From positions 1 to 5,195 of the forward strand of contig DAOUEW010000358.1 of NCBI GenBank assembly GCA_034430275.1: 5,195 bases of DNA, given 5' to 3'. Of this stretch, positions 1 to 5,195 are shown piece by piece (position 1 is the stretch's first letter; each line of letters opens with the position of its first letter). This DNA comes from JAUVXJ01 sp034430275 (GTDB lineage Bacteria > Chloroflexota > Anaerolineae > UBA7937 > B3-Chlor). Both the position numbers and the translations under genes were made by a program. The notes below the pieces were generated by a model that was given only the letters and a program-made list of their open reading frames with translations, made no database searches and had not been told where the DNA came from.

Positions 1-1376
1 TGCCGACACGGCTACGCCACCCCTCGTGGACCAAGGCGCGAAGACACATCCTCTTCTTCCTGTGCGCGACCTTCGTGTCCCTGTTCATGCTCTTCGTCTA
101 CTCCCGCCCTCTGTGGGATCACGTGCCTTTACTTCCCTACCTTCAGTATCCCTTCCGTTTCTTGACCTTGACCAGCTTCACTTGCGCCTTCGCCATCGGC
201 TCCATACCCCTGCTTCTATTTGGGCAGCGACCAGCGCAAGAGACACAAACCTGGTCTCTCCCTGGCCGCTCACTGTGGGGACTGGCCGTGACCCTGACTC
301 TCGTTCTCGCTCTGATGGGCACCGCCCTGCCTGGCCTACCCATCCAGCCCCAATACCTGCCCGAGCACGAGGAGCCCCTGACCGAAGACACGGTCAACTT
401 CGCCACCATGGCCGAGTACGACTACTTGACGGGCCTGTGGGCCAGACTGTATCCGGACCCCTGGTTGTTGGAGTACCTGCCCGCGTGGGTGGAGGAGGAG
501 CCAGGGGCCATCTTTCTACCTCTGGAGAAGGGCCCGCTGGAGCCAGTGGACCTAGACCCCTCGACGGTCCCCAGCGTCTTGGTGCTGGAGCACGGGCCTC
601 TCTCCATGGACCTGGACGTAACCACAGCCCAGATCATGACCCTCTCCTGGCACAGCTTCTACGTGCCTAACTGGGGGGTCTACGTGGATAGCCAGAGACA
701 GACGGCCTACCCTCTGGGCAGGATGGGTCTGCTGGCCGTCGATCTGCCCGCCGGCCAGCACAGAGTCTTGGTCCGTTTCGAGGACACCCCCTTGGAGTTG
801 GCGGCGACGCTCGCCTCTCTAGTCTGCCTGGCTGCTGTGCTAGCTTTGCTCCTTTGGGCCAGGCGATGGAAGGCCCTCCTCGCCCTTCTGGCGGTCTGCG
901 TCTTGCTGGGCTCGGCCGCCTTCTGGCACATGCGATCCTCTTCCTCGGTCCAGCGCCCTCAATCCGTAGAGGCCAATCTGGGCGACCAGTTCAAGCTACT
1001 GGGTTTCCACCTCGACCGGAGTTCGGTCCGCCCCGGGGACACTATCGAAGTCACCCTCTACTGGCTGGCCCTCCAGGAGATGGACGAGAACTACAAGGTC
1101 TTCGTCCACCTCACCGATCAAGAGGTCACTGGCCTGTTCTCCCAGAGCGACCGGTGGCCGGTGTACAACTTCTCCCCCACCACGAGGTGGGAACCGGGGG
1201 AGATCGTGTGGGACCGGCACGAGATACAGATACCACTGGACCTGGAGTCGGGGACCTACCGCCTGGACGCTGGCGCCTATCTCTTGGAGACGATGGAGAA
1301 CCTGGGAGTCCTGGACGAGAACGGCAACCCAGTGGGTCTCAGCGTTCTGTTGACCTCCGTGGAGGTCGGGCCGTGA
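1..1376 (+). CDS. C-terminal part of a PTPS_related/YfhO-like multi-pass membrane protein with a terminal beta module (5' end outside window)
   Basis: The frame is open from base 3 to the TGA at 1374-1376, giving 457 residues. A GTG at 75 lies inside the first membrane helix and is not the start. Numbering from base 3, membrane segments are at about 16-33, 54-74, 91-108, 266-286 and 291-310. The loop after the first segment (SRPLWDHVPLLPYLQYPFR, 34-52) resembles the 'SRPLW...PLL...QFPWR' signature I associate with the PTPS_related membrane family, which is thought to be GT-C-like. A large extracytoplasmic domain (about 112-264) contains WHSFYVPNWGVYVD (216-229), followed by an LPAGQH-type turn, as in YfhO-like proteins. 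A beta module fills 326-457. Basic residues before segment 1 and between segments 4 and 5 (ARRWK) put both the large domain and the C-terminus outside the cell. The gene is probably cotranscribed with the next one, 43 bases downstream. Substrate and reaction are unknown. The catalytic N-terminal half lies outside the window, so the family call is moderate. Confidence 0.8.
   Translation, partial: PTRLRHPSWTKARRHILFFLCATFVSLFMLFVYSRPLWDHVPLLPYLQYPFRFLTLTSFTCAFAIGSIPLLLFGQRPAQETQTWSLPGRSLWGLAVTLTLVLALMGTALPGLPIQPQYLPEHEEPLTEDTVNFATMAEYDYLTGLWARLYPDPWLLEYLPAWVEEEPGAIFLPLEKGPLEPVDLDPSTVPSVLVLEHGPLSMDLDVTTAQIMTLSWHSFYVPNWGVYVDSQRQTAYPLGRMGLLAVDLPAGQHRVLVRFEDTPLELAATLASLVCLAAVLALLLWARRWKALLALLAVCVLLGSAAFWHMRSSSSVQRPQSVEANLGDQFKLLGFHLDRSSVRPGDTIEVTLYWLALQEMDENYKVFVHLTDQEVTGLFSQSDRWPVYNFSPTTRWEPGEIVWDRHEIQIPLDLESGTYRLDAGAYLLETMENLGVLDENGNPVGLSVLLTSVEVGP
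978..1373 (+). repeat. Beta-rich C-terminal module, copy A (in the first gene)
   Basis: This protein-level repeat covers residues 326-457 of the first product. The visible motifs in order are KLLGFHL, RPGD, VTLYW, a strand YKVFVHL, PTTRWEPGEIVWD and SGTYRLDAGAY, then a hairpin LGVLDENGNPVG and a closing strand. The same order recurs three times in the neighbouring gene. The alternating hydrophobic pattern suggests a beta-sandwich or Ig-like fold, which is inference. It directly follows the last membrane segment and is predicted to be extracytoplasmic. I cannot assign it to a named family. Confidence 0.75.
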
Positions 1377-1408
1377 CCGACGTGCGTGGGGTTGTGGGAC
1401 GTCCACCT

Positions 1409-1413
1409 GGGAG
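1409..1413 (+). promoter_or_regulatory. Ribosome binding site for the 984-residue glycosyltransferase gene
   Basis: GGGAG ends 6 bases before the ATG at 1420, inside the 43-base spacer that follows the TGA of the first gene. It supports this ATG, which opens with the basic residues MKR just ahead of the first membrane helix. The spacer shows no promoter-like or terminator-like sequence, which fits cotranscription. Confidence 0.65.
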
Positions 1414-1419
1414 TCTTCC

Positions 1420-4374
1420 ATGAAACGGCTGTTGGCGCTGGTCAGGAATGAATGGGTGCTGCTGGCGTTGATCACCCTGCTGGCCCTCTTTCTCCGGGTC
1501 TACAGACTCGACACTATCCCCCTGGGCCTCCATTCTGATGAAGCCTTCAACGGGTACGAGGCCAGGCGCGTCCTGGAGGAGAGAAGACCCTTCGTCTTCT
1601 TCGAGGAGGAGCTGGGCGAAGAGCCTATGCACATCCATCTCGTCGCGCTGTTCTTCGCGCTCTTCGGTCAAAGTCCCTTCGTCATCCGGTTGACCTCGGC
1701 GGCTGTAGGCACGATCACCGTGCCCCTGCTCTACCTGCTGACCAAGGAGATCTTCCGCTCCGAACGGGGTGAGCAAGCGGCCTCTTCGATGGGGTTGATG
1801 GCCGCCCTGTGGTTGGCTCTCTCCTACTGGCATCTGAACTACAGCAGGCTGGGCATGGAGCCCATCACTCTGCCGTTGATGATCACCGCCACAGCCTTTC
1901 TCTTCTGGCGAGCCAGAAGGACAGGAAGAGCGCTGTATTACGCCCTGTGCGGCCTGATGATGGGTCTGACCATGTACACCTATAGAGCATCGAGGCTGGT
2001 CCCATTCGTCTTTGTGCTGTACGTTTTCTGCTGCCTCTTGCTCACTCGACGACTGGACAAACGTCTTCTGCTCAACTGGGTGGTCCTCTTTGGCGTGGCC
2101 CTGGTGGCCTTCCTGCCCCTGGGTTACTTCGCCCTCACGCACTTCGACATCTATTTCTCCAGGGCCGCCGACGTCTCCATCTTCAACCCCGAGTACAACC
2201 AGGGTTCTCCAATCCGCGCGCTCTTGACCAGCGCAGCCAAGACCGCGGCCTCCTTCCTCCTGCTGCCCGATCCCAACTGGAGGCAGAACCCGGCCCAGCG
2301 TCCCCTTCTCGACTCGCTGACGGGCCTGCTGTTCGTCGTGGGCCTGGCCCTGACCATCACTCGGTGGCGCAGACCCCACTATCTCTTTCTGCTTCTCTGG
2401 CTCGCGGTGATGTCGCTGCCTGCCGTACTCAGCCTCTCGGGCGTGCCCCACTCGTCGCGCAGCATCGGACTACTGCCCTTGGCCTGCATCCTGCCCGCCG
2501 TTGGCCTCCAGGAGGCCCTGGAGTGGTCAAAGCTATGCTCGTCACGAGCGACCTTCTCGCGCCTGGTGCTGGCCCTGGGTGTCTTGGTCTTCCTCGTAAC
2601 AGGGATCTCCACCTGCAACGACTACTTCGGTGCCTGGGACAGCCCAGAGCTGCCCGCCGCCTTCGACGTGGCCTTCGTGGAGGCTGCCCAGACTATGAAC
2701 GAACTCTCTCGGCCCGATAGCGTCTGGATCCTCCCCCTCACCTCGCTGGCAGACCCTGACTCCGTTCATTATACCGTGGAGTTCCTGTACCAGGGTCAAG
2801 CTGCCCACCGTTTTCTGCGCACAGACGAGGATACCGTAGCAGCGGAGTTGACCGCGCTGACACAGGGTTCGAACGAAGTCTGGGTAGTGGAGTGGGATGC
2901 GGAGGCCCTGGGTGGGGCCTACCTCTACCACGCTGATCCCAAGCAAGTGCTGCCCTTCCTGCTGGACAAGTATGGCGCGCAGCTAGACCAAGAGGAGTTC
3001 CAGGCCTTCGACGTGGCAAGCTACCGCTTGCTTGATGGTCAGGAACTGATCATCGCCGACTCTCTCGAAGACACCTCGGTGAGCTTCGGGGACCAGCTCT
3101 CGCTCACCGGAGTGACCTACGGTGGCTCGCTAGGGGGGTCCGGCAGCACTCGCACCGACGTCAACGAGCACCTGGTGACCTCAGGCCAGGACGCCTGGGT
3201 CACGCTGCAATGGAAGGCCTCGAGCGCACCCAGCTCGGACTACAAGGCGGCGGTGTACCTGGTCGACAGCCGGGGCCGGGTGCTGGCTCAAATGGACAAG
3301 GTCATGCAAAGCAACAGACTGGAGACGACTTCCCTCTGGCGGCCGGGGCAGGTCGAAATGGATTACTACACCCTGGCCACCCCACCGGCGACTCCGCCGG
3401 GGGAGTACTTCATAGAGGTGGCGGTGTACGAGGCCGAGACCACAGGAAGACTCCCGGTGCTGGACGAGCAGGGCCAGATCGCCGGCCAGAGCAAGAGGGT
3501 GGGTTCCTTGCAAGTGACCAGATCTCTGGTTCCGGCGGAGGTGCAACCCCAGATCCAGGTCTCAGACGGACGCCTGGCACCCTCTATCAGGTTGCTGGGA
3601 TATGACCTACCCCAGCAAGAAGTGGAGCCCGGCGGCACTCTCCGGTTTGCCCTGTACTGGGAAGCTCTCGCAGACGTGGACGCTGACTACGTATTGTCTC
3701 TGGAACTGGAGGACGGAGAAGGTCGTGTCCAGGCGAAACAGACGGATCGCCCGGTGGATGGTACCTACCCCACGACTCGATGGCAGCGGGGCGAGGTCCT
3801 GCGCGACTGGCACGACCTCCCCGTGCCCCCCGACGCGCCTGAAGGAGAGTACGGACTCTCCCTCGCTGTGCTGGAAGATAGCTCAGTCCAGGGAGAAGCC
3901 AAACTGGGCACGGTCAGCGTCAAAGGCCGGCCCCGCTATTTCGACGTCCCGGAGATCCAGTACCCTCTGGAGACATTGGTGGGGAAAAGCATCTCGTTGC
4001 TGGGGTATGACTTGGGCGGAACGCAAGCTGAGCCCGGAGGCGTTGTCTCGTTGACCCTGTACTGGCAGGCAGTAGGGACCACGGAGACCTCATACACCGT
4101 GTTCACCCATCTGCTCGATCCCCACAACCAGGTACGCGGACAGAAGGACAGCATCCCGGGCGATGGCGCCTGGCCCACGACCAGTTGGATCAACGAAGAG
4201 GTGATTTCCGACGTCTACGCCCTGACCATCGACGCCGATGCGCCTCCAGGAGAGTACGTCCTGGAGATAGGCATGTACGACGCGGCAACGGGGCAGCGTC
4301 TGCAGCTCCGTCAGCCGTCCGGGGAGCTGGTTGGCGACCGGCTCTTGCTCCCGTCCACGGTGGTCGTGCGGTAG
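1420..4374 (+). CDS. Family-39-like (PMT_2/ArnT-type) GT-C membrane glycosyltransferase with three C-terminal beta modules
   Basis: Complete gene of 984 residues. Residues 12-398 form the membrane part, with about 12 hydrophobic segments (near 12-29, 72-88, 96-111, 122-139, 148-164, 172-185, 193-208, 217-240, 300-314, 322-342, 349-365 and 380-398). The first outer loop has the acidic pair D40-E41 in GLHSDEAFNGYEA, the place of the catalytic or metal-binding aspartate in PMT/ArnT-type enzymes, followed by E68-P69. Other motifs are SYWHLNYSRLG (135-145), YTYRASR (186-192), R248 with VSIF, and DPNWRQNPAQRPLLD (284-298). Family members move a sugar from a polyprenyl-phosphate donor to a protein or lipid on the outer face of the membrane. 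Residues 400-545 look like a soluble alpha/beta domain. Residues 554-984 hold three tandem beta modules, which makes the protein much longer than a typical enzyme of about 500-600 residues. The last helix follows basic residues, so the modules should lie outside. Donor and acceptor cannot be read from the sequence. The fold call is strong; activity is inferred. Confidence 0.9.
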   Translation: MKRLLALVRNEWVLLALITLLALFLRVYRLDTIPLGLHSDEAFNGYEARRVLEERRPFVFFEEELGEEPMHIHLVALFFALFGQSPFVIRLTSAAVGTITVPLLYLLTKEIFRSERGEQAASSMGLMAALWLALSYWHLNYSRLGMEPITLPLMITATAFLFWRARRTGRALYYALCGLMMGLTMYTYRASRLVPFVFVLYVFCCLLLTRRLDKRLLLNWVVLFGVALVAFLPLGYFALTHFDIYFSRAADVSIFNPEYNQGSPIRALLTSAAKTAASFLLLPDPNWRQNPAQRPLLDSLTGLLFVVGLALTITRWRRPHYLFLLLWLAVMSLPAVLSLSGVPHSSRSIGLLPLACILPAVGLQEALEWSKLCSSRATFSRLVLALGVLVFLVTGISTCNDYFGAWDSPELPAAFDVAFVEAAQTMNELSRPDSVWILPLTSLADPDSVHYTVEFLYQGQAAHRFLRTDEDTVAAELTALTQGSNEVWVVEWDAEALGGAYLYHADPKQVLPFLLDKYGAQLDQEEFQAFDVASYRLLDGQELIIADSLEDTSVSFGDQLSLTGVTYGGSLGGSGSTRTDVNEHLVTSGQDAWVTLQWKASSAPSSDYKAAVYLVDSRGRVLAQMDKVMQSNRLETTSLWRPGQVEMDYYTLATPPATPPGEYFIEVAVYEAETTGRLPVLDEQGQIAGQSKRVGSLQVTRSLVPAEVQPQIQVSDGRLAPSIRLLGYDLPQQEVEPGGTLRFALYWEALADVDADYVLSLELEDGEGRVQAKQTDRPVDGTYPTTRWQRGEVLRDWHDLPVPPDAPEGEYGLSLAVLEDSSVQGEAKLGTVSVKGRPRYFDVPEIQYPLETLVGKSISLLGYDLGGTQAEPGGVVSLTLYWQAVGTTETSYTVFTHLLDPHNQVRGQKDSIPGDGAWPTTSWINEEVISDVYALTIDADAPPGEYVLEIGMYDAATGQRLQLRQPSGELVGDRLLLPSTVVVR
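3079..3522 (+). repeat. Beta-rich module, copy B (divergent, with a Gly/Ser-rich insert)
   Basis: Covers residues 554-701 of the 984-residue protein. It keeps the motif order of the other copies in altered form: QLSLTGVTY replaces LLGYDL, LQW replaces LYW, and LWRPGQVEMDYY replaces TTxWxxGE. It then has PPGEYFIEVAVYE, a hairpin with LPVLDEQGQIAG, and a closing strand GSLQVT. A Gly/Ser-rich stretch, GGSLGGSGS (568-576), and a polar segment are inserted between the first two strands, where the other copies have only a short turn. It is the most divergent of the four copies. Confidence 0.65.
3577..3930 (+). repeat. Beta-rich module, copy C (short form)
   Basis: Covers residues 720-837. The motifs are IRLLGYDL (723-730), EPGG (736-739), ALYW (744-747), a strand around YVLSLEL, YPTTRWQRGEVLRD (783-796), then PEGEYGLSLAVLE. 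After the last of these the chain goes almost directly to a closing strand, KLGTVSVK. The 'G-x-x-L-x-x-x-D/Q-x-x-G' hairpin present in copies A, B and D is missing, so the copy is about 118 residues long where the others have about 130-148. Confidence 0.75.
3946..4371 (+). repeat. Beta-rich module, copy D (C-terminal)
   Basis: Covers residues 843-984 and ends the protein. The motifs are ISLLGYDL (857-864), EPGG (870-873), LTLYW (877-881), YTVFTHLLD (892-900), WPTTSW (918-923) followed by NEEVISD, then PPGEYVLEIGMYD and a hairpin RLQLRQPSGELVGD. With copy A it is one of the two most complete examples. Copies C and D share the string LLGYDL and the L-Y-W core. Their codons differ at several positions there, so the duplication does not look recent. 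Confidence 0.78.
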
Positions 4375-4387
4375 CTGGTGCGCCCTC

Positions 4388-4392
4388 AGGGA
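4388..4392 (+). promoter_or_regulatory. Ribosome binding site for the downstream glycosyltransferase gene
   Basis: AGGGA ends 6 bases before the ATG at 4399, in the 24-base spacer after the TAG of the preceding gene. It favours ATG 4399 over an in-frame GTG at 4378 that has no such site. The spacing matches that of the preceding gene. No room remains for a separate promoter in the spacer. Confidence 0.65.
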
Positions 4393-4398
4393 CCACTG

Positions 4399-5195
4399 AT
4401 GAGAAAAGCAGCAAGGCCAGACCTCGTCGCCATCGTTCTACTGCTGGTCGTCGCTGCCTTCTTCCGCTTCTACCGCCTCAACGAGCTGCCTACGGGCCTC
4501 TGGAGGGACGAAGCCGCCAATGGCCTCGAAGCCCTCCGCGTCCTCGACGGTCACCTTGACATCTTCTACGGGACGCGGGAGCCTTTGTTCATCTATCTCG
4601 TCGCCCTGTCTATCGGCTTCCTGGGCAGGACCCCTCTGGCCATCCGTGTCGTGGCCGCCCTGGCCGGGACGATCACCATTCCAGTCACCTACCTCCTGGT
4701 CAAGGAGATCTTCCAGCGAACTGAGTACCAGGCCCGCGTGATAGCCTTTCTCACCAGCTTCTGGTTGGCCACGTCGTACTGGCACCTCAACTTCAGCCGC
4801 CTGGGCTTCCGGGGGGTCCTCCTTCCTCTGTTGACCTCTCTATCGTTCTACCTGTTGTGGCGCGGCTGGAACCGGCTCCCTTTGCCCCAGGTCCTGGTGT
4901 GGTTCGCCCTCTCCGGATGCTGCTTTGCTCTGGCCTTCTACACCTACACTCCGAGTCGCTTCCTCCCTGTCCTGCTCCTTCCATTCTTGGTTCAGGCCGT
5001 GAAAAAAACGTGGAGCGACGTCCGCGCGCAGGGTAGTGTATCAAAGTCCACCGGTGCTCACACTCTCCCCATCACCGCTTTCGCGGTATTCGCGATCTGC
5101 TTCGTCTTCGTCTTCGCACCCCTCGGTGCACACTTCGTGGCCGACCCGGGAAGCTTCCTGGTCCGCTCCGGGGTCTCCGTCTTCGGTGCTCTGGA
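4399..5195 (+). CDS. N-terminal part of a second GT39-like membrane glycosyltransferase (3' end outside window)
   Basis: Open from ATG 4399 to the window edge with no stop, giving 265 residues plus two bases. It is collinear with the N-terminal 260 or so residues of the preceding gene. Shared landmarks are FRFYRLNELPTGL, the acidic pair D37-E38 followed by AANGLEA in the first outer loop, E61-P62 and GTITIP (90-95). Further ones are YLLVKEIF, SYWHLNFSRLG (126-136), YTYTPSR (181-187), and R256 followed by VSVF. Hydrophobic segments lie near 9-25, 64-80, 88-104, 114-131, 140-155, 164-181, 189-203 and 223-243. This is the polyprenyl-phosphate-sugar GT-C fold, and D37 is the expected catalytic or metal-binding residue. 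The first outer loop is about four residues shorter than in the upstream paralogue and lacks its acidic EEELGEE stretch, which hints at a different donor or acceptor. Whether it also carries C-terminal beta modules cannot be seen. The gene starts 24 bases after its neighbour and is probably in the same operon. Confidence 0.88.
   Translation, partial: MRKAARPDLVAIVLLLVVAAFFRFYRLNELPTGLWRDEAANGLEALRVLDGHLDIFYGTREPLFIYLVALSIGFLGRTPLAIRVVAALAGTITIPVTYLLVKEIFQRTEYQARVIAFLTSFWLATSYWHLNFSRLGFRGVLLPLLTSLSFYLLWRGWNRLPLPQVLVWFALSGCCFALAFYTYTPSRFLPVLLLPFLVQAVKKTWSDVRAQGSVSKSTGAHTLPITAFAVFAICFVFVFAPLGAHFVADPGSFLVRSGVSVFGAL

Noticed and set aside
75..77. GTG at 75 as the start codon of the first gene
   Set aside because: The frame is open upstream to the window edge. 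The GTG lies inside a hydrophobic helix preceded by basic residues, and the family requires a much longer N-terminal membrane part.
26..670. Open frame of 214 codons on the + strand overlapping the first gene
   Set aside because: It has low-complexity R/P/H/G-rich content in a shifted frame. The overlapping frame encodes membrane helices and family motifs. It is a shadow of the first gene.
1379..1403. Small inverted repeat GACGT...ACGTC in the first spacer
   Set aside because: The stem is only 5 base pairs with a 15-base loop and no T-run after it. It is not a credible terminator or operator.
854..1423. Open frame of 189 codons on the + strand running over the first gene's stop to the next start
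   Set aside because: The product is G/R/P-rich with no domain signal, and it overlaps the well-supported beta module in the true frame. A frameshift fusion of the first two genes is not supported, because the first gene ends cleanly after its module.
1339..2451. Open frame of 370 codons on the - strand, opposite the start of the 984-residue gene
   Set aside because: The translation is rich in Q, E, G, R and H with no hydrophobic core or recognisable motif, as expected from the antisense of a GC-rich membrane-protein gene. The + strand frame has clear family motifs over the same bases.
5002..5008. Run of seven A bases inside the third gene, a possible slippage site
   Set aside because: The codon phase (GTG AAA AAA ACG) does not match the X XXY YYZ pattern of a -1 slippery site. 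The run encodes ordinary lysines in a cytoplasmic loop, and the downstream frame continues into another membrane helix, so there is no sign of a frameshift.

Overview
The window is GC-rich (roughly 60% by eye) and is almost entirely coding on the + strand. It holds three consecutive genes for large multi-pass membrane proteins: the 3' part of one gene, one complete gene of 984 codons, and the 5' part of a third. The spacers are only 43 and 24 bases, and each downstream gene has a Shine-Dalgarno-like site 6 bases before its ATG. This is the layout of a single transcription unit. I see no RNA genes, mobile elements, CRISPR arrays, promoters or convincing terminators.

Region by region: bases 1-1376 encode the C-terminal 457 residues of a membrane protein resembling the '6-pyruvoyl-tetrahydropterin synthase-related' (PTPS_related) / YfhO-type membrane family. 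Despite the name, these are not PTPS enzymes. Bases 1420-4374 encode a family-39-like (PMT_2/ArnT-type) GT-C glycosyltransferase. It has about 12 membrane segments, a soluble middle domain and three tandem copies of a beta-rich module. Bases 4399-5195 encode the N-terminal 265 residues of a second, clearly paralogous GT39-like glycosyltransferase that runs off the window.

The most notable feature is the C-terminal module. One copy ends the first protein and three copies end the second. Each copy carries a recurring set of motifs: L-L-G-[YF]-x-L, then P-G-[GD] and L-Y-W, a Y/V-rich strand, P-T-T-x-W-x-x-G-E, and G-x-Y. Charge distribution around the membrane segments places the module on the extracytoplasmic side in both proteins. 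The likely picture, which is inference, is a set of membrane glycosyltransferases using polyprenyl-phosphate-linked sugars outside the membrane. The modules may position acceptor glycans, proteins or lipids.

Organism: the combination of a PTPS_related-like protein, tandem GT39 enzymes of this motif style and the C-terminal beta module is what I associate with Chloroflexota (Anaerolineae-like) genomes, often metagenome-derived. This is a moderate-confidence guess from architecture only. The window looks like an envelope- or protein-glycosylation locus and not like a defence system or mobile island.
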